DNA of 64,000 nt, taken from NCBI GenBank assembly GCA_017453745.1, contig JAFTEH010000115.1:1-64000 (forward strand). Direction: 5' to 3'. Numbering within the stretch: position 1 is the stretch's first letter; each line of letters starts with the position of its first letter. Positions 15,957 to 24,948 of the stretch are shown piece by piece. A model generated the notes under the pieces. It did no database searches and was not told the origin of the DNA. It saw nothing but the letters and a program-made list of their open reading frames with translations. The translations under genes were made by a program, and so were the position numbers. The stretch is from Spirochaetaceae bacterium (GTDB taxonomy: Bacteria; Spirochaetota; Spirochaetia; Treponematales; Treponemataceae).

Positions 15957-16148
15957 ATGGATAAAGATATACTTGATTTATTACTTAGATTGCGAGATGA
16001 AGATGAAACTCAATGGTTAAACTTGGAAAAAGAAAGTTTAGAACACCTATTTGATAATTCACCACAAAGGGTGCGTGATCTTTTGCTTGATTTCTTTGAT
16101 AAACTTGCAGATAAAATTGAAGAATATCGTAAAGAGAAGTTAGATTAG
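15957..16148 (+). CDS. Small acidic helical protein
   Basis: A 63-residue, highly charged, all-helical protein (MDKDILDLLLRLRDEDETQW ...). No signal or membrane segment. It follows the lipoprotein gene by 12 bases with AGAAGGGGG upstream, so it is probably cotranscribed. It is not recognised; its size and charge suit a partner or immunity-type protein, but nothing shows that. Confidence 0.55.
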   Translation: MDKDILDLLLRLRDEDETQWLNLEKESLEHLFDNSPQRVRDLLLDFFDKLADKIEEYRKEKLD

Positions 16149-16162
16149 CTTGGAAAAAAAAG

Positions 16163-16206
16163 TTAATTAGTATACTAATTAAAGAGGCGTTGACAAACGC
16201 CTCTTT
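16163..16206 (+). promoter_or_regulatory. Double-palindrome element, copy 6
   Basis: The palindrome TTAATTAGTATACTAATTAA (16163-16182) adjoins a dyad with an 11-bp stem (16181-16191 and 16196-16206) and loop GACA. Arms differ from every other copy yet stay perfectly complementary. TTGACA lies at 16190-16195; no good -10 follows at the usual distance. It heads a run of seven closely spaced genes. Confidence 0.75.
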
Positions 16207-16258
16207 CGTCGCCGCTTTGGTGTGATGATGGAATTTCTAATTGGAGGAGCATATTATT

Positions 16259-16615
16259 ATGGAAGAAATTAGAAATATTAGTGAGCGAGTTATGTTGTTG
16301 TACACGCACTCTGATGTAGTGCATCGTAGAGGTAGTTTACTTGAAGCAACAAGAAAATGGTGGCGTTGTAGCAAACAGCACGCAATGGAAGCGGACTATG
16401 TATTTTCTGTAATAGATAATGTGGTTCGTGAAGTGTACACTATTACTGGGTGTCATTATGAAATGGATGATGGCTCTGCATATCCACATTTTAACGATGA
16501 AAGATTGGTATTTAGCTTTACCCTTGCCCCAGAAAATATTAGAAAAAAATATACTAACAAACTATTACCTCGCGAATATCATGCAGGTCAAAACCCAGTA
16601 AGATATAATTTTTAA
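16259..16615 (+). CDS. Small unknown protein, first gene of a seven-gene run
   Basis: A 118-residue soluble protein. The segment SLLEATRKWWRCSKQHAMEADYVFSVIDNVVREVY resembles short conserved proteins in which EATR.WWR..K..A..A.YV..V..G.VREVY recurs, often near defence genes; I recall this only loosely and give no name. Start chosen at ATG 16259, nine bases after GGAGGAG; the frame is open from TTG 16241, which overlaps the ribosome site. It is 13 bases ahead of the nuclease-like gene. Confidence 0.65.
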   Translation: MEEIRNISERVMLLYTHSDVVHRRGSLLEATRKWWRCSKQHAMEADYVFSVIDNVVREVYTITGCHYEMDDGSAYPHFNDERLVFSFTLAPENIRKKYTNKLLPREYHAGQNPVRYNF

Positions 16616-16628
16616 AAAGAGCAAACCA

Positions 16629-17057
16629 ATGAACATAAATCTACGAGAGCAGTTAATTAAAATCGCCCTTGAATGGCAAGAAAGATTTGGAGTTTCGCCA
16701 CAGATTACAAGCACGCTTTCAGAATATGACGCTGCAATGTTGGTGGGAATGTCAGAAAGCGAGTATTCAGCCTACATGCAAGACAAAACGGCTGTAAGCA
16801 AGGGCAGCGATTTTGTGTATAAGGGAGTGCGGTATCAGGTCAAGGCCAATCGCCCAAGTGGAAAGCCTGGAAGTTTTGTTACGATGGTTCAAAAAGCTAA
16901 AAACTATGAATGGGACAAACTGATTTGGATTTTGTACGACAAAAACTATTGCATGCAAGAAGCTTGGGAGTGGGAGGTATCAGACTACATTAAAGCATTT
17001 GATAACAAAAAAAGATTATCACCAGCAGATTATCGAAAAGGAAGAAAGTTGTATTAA
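16629..17057 (+). CDS. Small nuclease-like protein
   Basis: A 142-residue soluble protein. An N-terminal helical part is followed by KGSDFVYKGVRYQVKANRPS, whose D...Q-x-K pattern is that of a PD-(D/E)xK nuclease core, and then by NYEWDKLIWILYDKNYCMQEAWEWE. The family recurs in many bacteria as an uncharacterised protein; the nuclease reading is inference. ATG 16629 follows AAAGAGCAA. Its stop codon overlaps the next open frame (TAATG), so translation may be coupled. Confidence 0.65.
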   Translation: MNINLREQLIKIALEWQERFGVSPQITSTLSEYDAAMLVGMSESEYSAYMQDKTAVSKGSDFVYKGVRYQVKANRPSGKPGSFVTMVQKAKNYEWDKLIWILYDKNYCMQEAWEWEVSDYIKAFDNKKRLSPADYRKGRKLY

Positions 17058-17068
17058 TGGAGTTATTT

Positions 17069-17779
17069 ATGACTAACACTAAAAGACAAGCTAACGAAAT
17101 CAAAAGTAGGTATAATTATTTAAGTCTATTCCCAGATGACAAAGAAACTATACAAGAGAACACGCGATACCTTGCACTAAAAGAAGCTCTCGATATTCGC
17201 AAGTTTGAAATAGAATTGAACTGGAAAAGAACAGCATTCTTTTGGGCATTTATCACTGTAATTTATGCCGCATTGTTTGCTGTAATCTGCAAGTATGTAG
17301 AGTTTTCTGAAAAATATTATTTTCTGGTGCCTGTAATATCAACATTATCAGGTCTTGGATTTTTCTTTTCTGTTGCTTGGCATAATGTAAACAAAGGATC
17401 AAAGTTTTGGCAAAAAAATTGGGAAGCCCATGTTTCTTTACTTGAACGTGATTTAATAGGACCATTGTATGATGTGTACCTAAATCCAAAAGGAAGCCTC
17501 AAAGAAAAATTATGTCCAACTTCGGCATATGACTTTTCAGTTAGTAAAATAAATATGTGGGGAAGTTTTACAGTTGTACTTTGCTCCTTAGGATGTTGGA
17601 TTGGTGTTTTATGCTGGTTATGGAACAAAGTTAATACTGAGTTTAAAATACTAATTGAAATAATATCTATGATTATATTGATATTAATATTATTAATGAT
17701 ATTTTTATCCAATGGCAACAATGATATTGAAATTACCAATTCAGATAACTCAGACTTGAATATGATTCATCTTGTGTGA
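17069..17779 (+). CDS. RipA-like multi-pass membrane protein (second copy)
   Basis: About 236 residues; paralogue of the protein at 13622, sharing IRKFEIELNWKRTAFFWAF and GSKFWQKNWEAHVSLLERDL-IGPLYDVY. Four membrane segments are predicted in the same order, two before and two after the conserved soluble block. Start placed at ATG 17069, six bases after GGAG; an ATG at 17057 overlaps the preceding stop codon and lacks a ribosome site. The two paralogues sit in two separate small-gene runs, which suggests that the membrane protein is a core part of each. Confidence 0.75.
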   Translation: MTNTKRQANEIKSRYNYLSLFPDDKETIQENTRYLALKEALDIRKFEIELNWKRTAFFWAFITVIYAALFAVICKYVEFSEKYYFLVPVISTLSGLGFFFSVAWHNVNKGSKFWQKNWEAHVSLLERDLIGPLYDVYLNPKGSLKEKLCPTSAYDFSVSKINMWGSFTVVLCSLGCWIGVLCWLWNKVNTEFKILIEIISMIILILILLMIFLSNGNNDIEITNSDNSDLNMIHLV

Positions 17780-17796
17780 TAGGAAGAAAACAAAAA

Positions 17797-18132
17797 ATGC
17801 CTAAACGACATTATCTAATTTTTGATAACAAGGGATTTGAAGATTACAAAAGCTGGCTTAGTCAAGACAAATCCAAATACAAAAGAATACACATGCTAAT
17901 TCAATCGATACAACGATATGGACCACTCGAAGGAGAAGGGAAACCCGAAGTCCTAAAAGGGGACTACAAAGGCTGTTATTCGCGAAGGATTGACGAAAAA
18001 AACCGCTTAATCTATAAATACGAAAAAGATGATAGCAGTTCTAGTACGATAATACTTGGTTGTGCCGACCATTATTCAGGCAAAGAAAATACAGAAAAGC
18101 AACGATTATTAAATAAACTAAGTTTAAATTAA
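17797..18132 (+). CDS. YoeB-type toxin without an adjacent antitoxin
   Basis: A 111-residue protein of the Txe/YoeB family, ribosome-dependent mRNA endonucleases. The diagnostic blocks are present: GPLEGEGKPEVLKGDYKGCYSRRI, then NRLIYKYE and GCADHYSGK, including the Glu, two Arg and the C-terminal His-Tyr used in catalysis. Start at ATG 17797 after AGGAAGA; a GTG 21 bases upstream is unlikely. YoeB genes normally follow a YefM antitoxin gene. Here the upstream gene is a RipA-like membrane protein and the downstream gene an unknown 193-residue protein, neither resembling YefM. An unusual antitoxin, or an inactive or repurposed toxin, is possible. Confidence 0.8.
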   Translation: MPKRHYLIFDNKGFEDYKSWLSQDKSKYKRIHMLIQSIQRYGPLEGEGKPEVLKGDYKGCYSRRIDEKNRLIYKYEKDDSSSSTIILGCADHYSGKENTEKQRLLNKLSLN

Positions 18133-18143
18133 GGAGATAAAAA

Positions 18144-18725
18144 ATGGATTACGAAAAAATTATGCAAAGGTATACGGATGCGGTGAATGGTTTATTCAAT
18201 CAAATGGAAAAGAGTATTGAAAACCTAGATCCAGAAAATCCTAATGATGGTGAAAAGTTTTATCAGGCAAGAAGAAGTGCCAAAGAACGAAATCATCTAA
18301 TCGCATTAGAAGTTCTAAACGAAATATTAACGCCCGAGCTAAAAGTTTTTATACGCAACCTATGCAACAACACTTTAGATTATCCTGACGAACCAATTTT
18401 TTATAAGATGTTTGGTAATAATCCGAAAGAATGCGATAAAGTACTAATTGACGATTTAATCGAACAAGGAGTCGATATCGAAAAAATAGAATTCTTAAGT
18501 GGTTTTGTTTGGGGTATCTTTGGTGCTGATGTAACAAGACAAAAAATTGATGACAAAGAGTATTATGTTATAGATTCGATACATAGCCATGAGGATAATT
18601 TAATCGAAAAATTTGATGCATCTAATATTTCATTAGAAATAAAAAGCATTCTGAATGAAAAAGGGTTACTCGATGAAACCGATTTAAAACGGCTTAAAAA
18701 ACTACTTAGAAATATTGAGGATTAG
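18144..18725 (+). CDS. Unknown soluble protein next to the toxin
   Basis: A 193-residue, helix-rich, acidic protein (MDYEKIMQRYTDAVNGLFNQ...), without signal or membrane segments. It starts 11 bases after the YoeB-type gene with AAGGAG upstream, so it is cotranscribed. I do not recognise it. Its position invites the guess that it neutralises the toxin; nothing in the sequence proves this. Confidence 0.65.
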   Translation: MDYEKIMQRYTDAVNGLFNQMEKSIENLDPENPNDGEKFYQARRSAKERNHLIALEVLNEILTPELKVFIRNLCNNTLDYPDEPIFYKMFGNNPKECDKVLIDDLIEQGVDIEKIEFLSGFVWGIFGADVTRQKIDDKEYYVIDSIHSHEDNLIEKFDASNISLEIKSILNEKGLLDETDLKRLKKLLRNIED

Positions 18726-18748
18726 ATAAATTTTAGGAGTAAACAAAA

Positions 18749-19789
18749 ATGAACTACACTGATAATTGGAATGGCATAGTAGTCACATATAACAATAATA
18801 TCAATGCAAAAGAAGAGCTGGTTCAACAAGCTTGGGAAATGCTATTCAAGTTTTGTTTTAAGTACTCACCCAATCAAATTGATTCACAAAGGAGTATAAA
18901 AATGGGCTCAACATCAAAAAAGGCAGACATCGTTATAAAAAATGACAATACCGACCTTTTCGTTGTCGAGCTAAAACGGCATACTTTACACGATGGACAA
19001 GAGCAACTTTTTAGTTATTTGAATCAGCTAAAAATAGATCTAGGGATACTCGTTTGTGATAAACTATATATCTATGATTATGATTTTACCGTGCAGAACA
19101 AATATGCGATGTTAGAAATTCCTTTTGAATATGACAATCCAAATGGTGTTAAATTTGTAGAACTTTTTACCAAAGATAGTTTTGATAAACAAGCGATTAA
19201 AAGATTTATCAATGAAATAAATGAAAAACACGCAGCAATTACTAAAATACAAAATGAATTATCTCAAGGATTAATTATCGAATTGCTAAAAAAGCATTTT
19301 ATTGAAACGATGGAGATAAGTGAAAATGGGGTTAAAAATGTTCTACAAGAGTATGACATAAGCATTACCAAAAACACAAATACAAATATAGCTACCTTAT
19401 CTCCTAGCTACACTCAATCATTTTCAAAAAATAGTGCTGGCAGAGATAACACACAATACACAGTAAATGGAGAGCATACAGGTGGTAAGGGACCAACTGT
19501 TTTTGCTAGTGTAAAGCTATATATTGAAAGCAATAATGGAATTGACTTTGAAAAATTAAAACAAGCTTTTCCTGATCATATCGCAAAACCTGGATTTGGA
19601 AAAATGATACGCCGTTATGAAGAGGTTTCAGAAAAAGAATGGGAAGACTCACGCTTTAAGAAACAGGCACTTATACTTTCTGATGGAACAGAAGTTGTAG
19701 TTTCTACACAATGGAATCCAAATAACATGAAAACATTTATCGATCACGCTGCTACACTCGGCATTGATATAAAACCTATCGAAAAATAA
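18749..19789 (+). CDS. Protein with HsdR-N-like nuclease domain
   Basis: A 346-residue soluble protein. Residues about 20-150 resemble the N-terminal nuclease domain of type I restriction HsdR subunits: a PD-(D/E)xK core KADIVIKNDNTDLFVVELKRH followed by QLFSYLNQLKIDLGILVCDKLYIYDY. A linker rich in Asn/Ser leads to a C-terminal domain (KGPTVFASVKLYIESNNGIDF...GTEVVVSTQWNP) that I do not recognise. No helicase is fused, so it is not a full HsdR. It lies 23 bases after the previous gene and 16 before the ankyrin gene. Nucleic-acid cleavage is inferred from the core motif. Confidence 0.75.
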   Translation: MNYTDNWNGIVVTYNNNINAKEELVQQAWEMLFKFCFKYSPNQIDSQRSIKMGSTSKKADIVIKNDNTDLFVVELKRHTLHDGQEQLFSYLNQLKIDLGILVCDKLYIYDYDFTVQNKYAMLEIPFEYDNPNGVKFVELFTKDSFDKQAIKRFINEINEKHAAITKIQNELSQGLIIELLKKHFIETMEISENGVKNVLQEYDISITKNTNTNIATLSPSYTQSFSKNSAGRDNTQYTVNGEHTGGKGPTVFASVKLYIESNNGIDFEKLKQAFPDHIAKPGFGKMIRRYEEVSEKEWEDSRFKKQALILSDGTEVVVSTQWNPNNMKTFIDHAATLGIDIKPIEK

Positions 19790-19805
19790 CACGGAGCAAA
19801 CAAAA

Positions 19806-21320
19806 ATGCTAAAGAAACAAGCGATTGAGTTATTAAAAAAGCATAATTACAGTATAGAAGATGGTAATATTACATTTAGAACCGTTACACATCAACGAGT
19901 TTCTTATTTAATGCCCACTTCAAAATTTTTGAATAATAATTGGTGGATAATTCTAGATGATGCTATAAATGGGACGCTTCATTTATTTTTTATTCCGTCA
20001 AACTCGAAACCTGAAATCAATATGATATTATATGATGATTATAATCCAAATAAAACAGGTATTGATATCTTATATATGGATAAAGGGATCTTTTCTTCCA
20101 CTAAATACCTTATTACATCAATAACATATTTAGATAAACATAAACCCACATTAGATAAACATAAACTCCTATTAGTATTAGAACAATTAAAAAATGCTTG
20201 CGAGGCTAACTCGGTGTATTATATGAAATACTTACTTACAAATTATATTGATATTGACTTCTCTGATCAGAATGGTCGCACACTACTTATATTCGCATCA
20301 ATATATAATTCAATAGGTATAATAAAACTTCTTATAAAACATAGAGTAAATCTTGACACTATAGATAATTATGGTCGAACGGCATTAATGCATGCAATAG
20401 AAAACAATTCGATAAAAGCTGCAAAACTACTAATTAAACAAGGTGCAAATATTCACATTAGTGATCATTATAAAAAAACAACACTAATGATTGCAAGTGA
20501 GAATAATCAAGCTGACATAGTTAAAGGACTAATAATGGGAGGTATAAATATTGAAGAAAAGGATACTTATGGATGTACAGCATTAATGTATGCAGCAAAA
20601 AAAAATGCTGTACTTAGTGTGATAGTATTAATAGAAAATGGAGCAGATATTGAAACAAACGATAATAGCGGAAAAACTGCTTTGATATATGCAGCAAAGA
20701 GCAAAGCTATACTCAGTATGATAGTATTAATAGAAAAAGGAGTAGATATTGAAAGAAGCGATAGTAGCGGAAAAACTGCTTTGATGTATGCAGCACAAAA
20801 TAATTCTTTAGATGCAACTGAACTACTTATAAGACTCGGAGCAAATATCAATGCACAAGATAAGGATGGTATGACGGCATTAAGATATGCAAAAGAATAT
20901 AGACATAGCAAAATAATTTCTAAAATCGAATATAATCAAAACCCAAGCATACTTTTCTTAAAAAATGATATTGAAGATATAAAACAAAAAGCCATTTTTG
21001 ATTATTGTACCATAGAACTCCAAAAAAAAGGGGGATTAACTTCTGCTGAGTATAAAAAAACACAAATTATACTTAGTAGAAAAAGTAGATATGCAAATTA
21101 TTATGAAATGACTATGGAACAAATAACTGAAATTATAAAAAAGGAATATGGTCAAGCATTTGATTACCGAAATATTGCTTTCGATTATGATATTGTATAT
21201 AAATATTTACCTTTTGATACTTATAAAAAATTAAAAGAGGATATTAAATTTTGCTATTATGATTTAGCTAATATAATTATAAAAAAGTGGCAATATAATA
21301 CTGGTATAGAACTATATTAG
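19806..21320 (+). CDS. Ankyrin-repeat protein with unique ends
   Basis: A 504-residue soluble protein. Residues 1-125 form an unrecognised N-terminal domain. About 135-375 hold seven ankyrin repeats (G-TALMYAA-N--LEATELLI-LGANI), and the last 120 residues (KAIFDYCTIELQKKGGLTSAEYKKTQIILSRK...) form another helical domain of unknown kind. ATG 19806 follows CGGAG. It closes the seven-gene run that starts at 16259; the ankyrin part probably docks to another protein of the set. Confidence 0.85.
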   Translation: MLKKQAIELLKKHNYSIEDGNITFRTVTHQRVSYLMPTSKFLNNNWWIILDDAINGTLHLFFIPSNSKPEINMILYDDYNPNKTGIDILYMDKGIFSSTKYLITSITYLDKHKPTLDKHKLLLVLEQLKNACEANSVYYMKYLLTNYIDIDFSDQNGRTLLIFASIYNSIGIIKLLIKHRVNLDTIDNYGRTALMHAIENNSIKAAKLLIKQGANIHISDHYKKTTLMIASENNQADIVKGLIMGGINIEEKDTYGCTALMYAAKKNAVLSVIVLIENGADIETNDNSGKTALIYAAKSKAILSMIVLIEKGVDIERSDSSGKTALMYAAQNNSLDATELLIRLGANINAQDKDGMTALRYAKEYRHSKIISKIEYNQNPSILFLKNDIEDIKQKAIFDYCTIELQKKGGLTSAEYKKTQIILSRKSRYANYYEMTMEQITEIIKKEYGQAFDYRNIAFDYDIVYKYLPFDTYKKLKEDIKFCYYDLANIIIKKWQYNTGIELY

Positions 21321-21477
21321 TAGGATAATAACACTAGACGGACAAAAAGCAATAGAAAAAAACTAAAGGAAAAATGGGATTGGTCTAGAAAAAAGTAATC
21401 GTAATTAAAAAGTCCACGTCCCCTTGCATCCCCAACCCAAAAACCAATAATATAAAACCTAAGGAGAACAGCAAAAC

Positions 21478-23133
21478 TTGAGACATAAGAAACCCTTAAC
21501 TACATTCATCTTACTCTTTCAATTGAGCGTTTTCATGTTCGCCGCGACCTCTGGCAATTACAGGCTACCAGCCTCCTACGCCAAAGCTGAAAGCTACAGA
21601 ACCAACACACCATATCCAGAAGCCCAAAACATTATCGCCGATTCAAACCTTGACTCATTACGAAGGTACAACCCAACCGAATACATCACCGCCGTCGCAA
21701 AGTGGATTAAAAACTTTTCTTCCAATCAGTTCGCACGAGCAAAACTCGCCCACGATGTCACCGCCCTATTGCTCTTTTACGATGATGTTTCATATTGGAG
21801 CGATAACCTTCCGTCCCAAGATGTTGCAACGTGTTTGCGTACAAGGCGCTCGGTTTGCTCTAGCTATGCAAATGTGTTTAAGGCTTTGTGTGATGCAGTA
21901 GGGCTTGAATGTGAAAAGGTCTCAGGTTATGCTCGTGGTGTTGGGTATTCTCATTCTACTTACGAAAAACCCAATGATTCAAACCATGCTTGGAACATCG
22001 TACAACTAGATGGCGCTTGGTACCTTGTCGATTGCACTTGGGATTCAGGACACATGGACGGTCGCACATCAGTGCAAGATTACAGTACTACTTGGCTTTT
22101 TGCAAAACCAGAGTTCTTTTTATGCACTCACTTCCCTACCGATGATGCAACCCAACAACTTTTGCCGCGTCAAGTTACCGCTTCTGGTTTTACAAAACTT
22201 CCTTACCTACGCCCTAACCTTGCAGATGCAGTCGAACTATTCACCTACCCACAAAAAGAAAATTATGTTGAAAACTTTTTATTGCTTTCCTATAAGTGTA
22301 AAAATGGATACACTTTGAGTATCAATGTTAAAGATAACTCTGATAACTATATGTATCACTGTACAATGAGCCAAGAAATTCAAGGAAAAACTCAAACACT
22401 CGTTGCTTTCCCAAATATAGGTCACTATAAAATTAGTTTGTTTGCTAAAAAAGACCGCTCTTCAATCTGGTGTGGCGAATTCCAAGTTACAAATATGTCT
22501 AGCGGTATTAATTTGAATGCCATGACAAGCGAACAAATCCACACTGCAATGCTTGACAAAAATAACTATCAACTTTCCTCAACACTTATTGATAAAGGCG
22601 ATACATACATTGCAAAAGCACCACAAAACAATAACACTCAAAATGCAAACACTTTTTTAAACAATATTTCAAGACAAGCTGATAATATGTTCTTTGGACT
22701 TTCTGTTTCATTACCATTTGGCGAAATTTTAAATCGACAATCCTCTCTCGAAAAAATGAGTTATGCTTTTGAACTACTTACAACCACAAACAAAAATGCA
22801 TTTGTGTATGGTTTTGAATACACACACAACGATTACGATGCCACCAGCACACTTCATAGCGGAATGGTTTTGTTTAATTATGGAAGAATTGTTTTTGAAA
22901 AATTTGCACCATACATTGGTGCTGGCTTAGGTTTACGATTTGATAAAGATTCTTCAATGCTACTTCCAAAAAGCAAACCAGGTTTGTTAAACCTAACTTA
23001 CATTGCGTTTAAGGCAGAAGTTGGTGCGATGGTTATATTCACTAACTTTTATGGTAAAATAAATATAAGCTATTCAAATGCACTCGGCTTTTCGGTAGGC
23101 TTTGGCATTGGAGTAGGCGGAAAATCTCATTAA
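21478..23133 (+). CDS. Secreted transglutaminase-like protein with C-terminal beta-barrel domain
   Basis: A 551-residue protein with a signal peptide (about 1-23, ending FAATS). Residues about 85-230 are a transglutaminase/KY-type papain-fold domain with the expected Cys127 (RRSVCSSYANVF), His170 (SNHAWNIVQLDG) and Asp185 (WYLVDCTWDS). A middle domain follows, and the last 180 residues alternate in the manner of an outer-membrane beta barrel (FFGLSVSLPFG ... YIGAGLGLRF ... GFSVGFGIGVGG). The start is TTG 21478, eleven bases after AAGGAG; the next ATG would delete the signal peptide. It was probably transferred in with the helicase gene, 12 bases downstream. Confidence 0.75.
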   Translation: MRHKKPLTTFILLFQLSVFMFAATSGNYRLPASYAKAESYRTNTPYPEAQNIIADSNLDSLRRYNPTEYITAVAKWIKNFSSNQFARAKLAHDVTALLLFYDDVSYWSDNLPSQDVATCLRTRRSVCSSYANVFKALCDAVGLECEKVSGYARGVGYSHSTYEKPNDSNHAWNIVQLDGAWYLVDCTWDSGHMDGRTSVQDYSTTWLFAKPEFFLCTHFPTDDATQQLLPRQVTASGFTKLPYLRPNLADAVELFTYPQKENYVENFLLLSYKCKNGYTLSINVKDNSDNYMYHCTMSQEIQGKTQTLVAFPNIGHYKISLFAKKDRSSIWCGEFQVTNMSSGINLNAMTSEQIHTAMLDKNNYQLSSTLIDKGDTYIAKAPQNNNTQNANTFLNNISRQADNMFFGLSVSLPFGEILNRQSSLEKMSYAFELLTTTNKNAFVYGFEYTHNDYDATSTLHSGMVLFNYGRIVFEKFAPYIGAGLGLRFDKDSSMLLPKSKPGLLNLTYIAFKAEVGAMVIFTNFYGKINISYSNALGFSVGFGIGVGGKSH

Positions 23134-23145
23134 GGAGCAATACGA

Positions 23146-24948
23146 ATGCAAACAACTAACATGTACTATGACATCAACGACAACCCAGAACTAGTTACAA
23201 CTTTTAAACACATCAAAGACAACGAGCCTGTTATCTTTTTGGTGGGAGGGGCTGGCACTGGTAAAAGCAATTTTATAAAATTCTTACAATGCGAATTACA
23301 AAAACTCTTACACAAAAATTGTGTGGTCCTTGCTCCTACTGGTATTGCTGCTCTCAATGTTGCAGGTCAAACCATTCATTCATTCTTTAATTTTAGAAAA
23401 GGAGACATCTACAACCAAAAGGATTTGTACAAAATTAAAAAAAATCCAGTCCTAGACCACACCGACCTCATCATCATTGACGAAATTTCTATGGTGTCTT
23501 CGTGGATGATGGATAACATCGATTATTGTTTGCGGTTATGGTTTGACAAAACAAAACCATTTGGTGGCAAGCAAATGCTACTCATCGGAGATTGGTTTCA
23601 ACTTCCACCCATTGTTAATAAAGATGACAAAGACATCGCTCAATTTATTTCGCAATGGGAAAGCAATTACTTTTTTGCTGGAAAAGTTTTTTTGCATCCT
23701 GATCTCCTTGTAAAAGCTGTCGAACTAAAAAAGATTTACCGCCAAACTGATGCAAGTTTTGTCAACATACTAAATCGCATTCGTAAATGTCAAGTCGGTT
23801 TTGAAAAAGACATAGCATACTTAAACGAAAATTGTTTAATCCAAAAACGCATTGGAACGACAAACATTCCAGATGAATGTCTTTTACTCACCACCAAAAA
23901 CGATGACGCTGATTCACACAACACAAAAAAAATGCTCAACCTCACATTGCGAGGTGCTAGGGAGCGGACATTTAAAGGTAGTGTAAATGGCGATTTTGAT
24001 TTTGACCATTGCTTAACTCCTGAACCATTAACTCTCTGTGTTGGTGCAAAAGTTTTAATTACAAAAAATATTTCCCAATTAGGTTTGGTCAATGGCGACA
24101 CAGGAAAGGTTTTAAGTTTTAACAAAGACACCATTTCCGTATCTGTTCAAAATAAAAAAACAACTTATGAAATCCCTCGCGTAACATGGGAAAGCCTACG
24201 CTACAAGTGGGACGATGACACTAAAACAATTAAGCAATACACCGAAGGCACTTTCACACAATTTCCATTAAAGCTCGGTTACGCTGTCACCATTCATAAA
24301 TCTCAGGGCTTGACACTTGACGCACTTGCGATTCAAGCAAACGATGCTTGGGATTATGGTCAAGTATATGTTGCCTTGAGCCGAGCAAAAAGTTTAGATG
24401 GACTTTTGCTCTGTAAAGAAATTCCACTTAGTGCCGTGCAAGCCGACCCGTTTATCAAAAAGATTTATGCGATGACCTTTGGTACAACGGATGACACCAC
24501 CTCGCACCACCAACCCAAAACAGAACCTAAGGCCATCACCTTTGACAACTCTCAGTTTACGATTGACAAAAAAGCCGAAACCACACGCATAAAAATTGGT
24601 TCGTTCGATTTTGATCTTTTCCCCAACGACAATGAAAAGTTACAAGATCTTGTGCAGAGAACAATTCCAAAACTCATTGACAACAACCTAATTCCACCCG
24701 ATGAAATGCAACGGCTTCTTACCGACAAAGAATATTGCTACAACACTTTTAGAATTTACTATGACTATTCAAGGAACAACATAGAAAAAGTTACATTGCT
24801 TCGAACACTTGACAAAGGTACAAAAGGCGATTTTGGTTATAACCGATATTGGTCTAAGCCATTTGGTAAGTACTACATAACAAATTGTTGGTATTCATTT
24901 GTAAAAAATAAATTTGCACAGTGGTTAATCAAGTTGAGCAAGATGTAA
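23146..24948 (+). CDS. Pif1-like superfamily 1 helicase
   Basis: A 600-residue cytoplasmic helicase. Walker A GGAGTGKS at 34-41, motif Ia VVLAPTGIAALNVAGQTIHSFF, Walker B LIIIDEISMVSSWMMD, and motifs V/VI TIHKSQGLTLD and QVYVALSRAKSLDGL place it in the Pif1/RecD-like 5'-3' DNA helicase group. Residues beyond about 460 form a C-terminal extension (FDFDLFPNDNEKLQDLVQRT...RTLDKGTKGDFGYNRYW) not typical of the helicase. ATG 23146 follows AAGGAG. Location beside accessory genes suggests a defence or mobile-DNA role, but that is inference. Confidence 0.85.
   Translation: MQTTNMYYDINDNPELVTTFKHIKDNEPVIFLVGGAGTGKSNFIKFLQCELQKLLHKNCVVLAPTGIAALNVAGQTIHSFFNFRKGDIYNQKDLYKIKKNPVLDHTDLIIIDEISMVSSWMMDNIDYCLRLWFDKTKPFGGKQMLLIGDWFQLPPIVNKDDKDIAQFISQWESNYFFAGKVFLHPDLLVKAVELKKIYRQTDASFVNILNRIRKCQVGFEKDIAYLNENCLIQKRIGTTNIPDECLLLTTKNDDADSHNTKKMLNLTLRGARERTFKGSVNGDFDFDHCLTPEPLTLCVGAKVLITKNISQLGLVNGDTGKVLSFNKDTISVSVQNKKTTYEIPRVTWESLRYKWDDDTKTIKQYTEGTFTQFPLKLGYAVTIHKSQGLTLDALAIQANDAWDYGQVYVALSRAKSLDGLLLCKEIPLSAVQADPFIKKIYAMTFGTTDDTTSHHQPKTEPKAITFDNSQFTIDKKAETTRIKIGSFDFDLFPNDNEKLQDLVQRTIPKLIDNNLIPPDEMQRLLTDKEYCYNTFRIYYDYSRNNIEKVTLLRTLDKGTKGDFGYNRYWSKPFGKYYITNCWYSFVKNKFAQWLIKLSKM

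Noticed and set aside
18144-18725. Naming this gene a YefM antitoxin
   Set aside because: It is twice the usual length, lies downstream rather than upstream, and shows no YefM/Phd sequence pattern.
782-21320. Chromosomal integron with attC sites between small genes
   Set aside because: The hairpins lack the GTTRRRY/RYYYAAC core sites, no integron integrase is in the window, and the dyads sit before genes as promoters.
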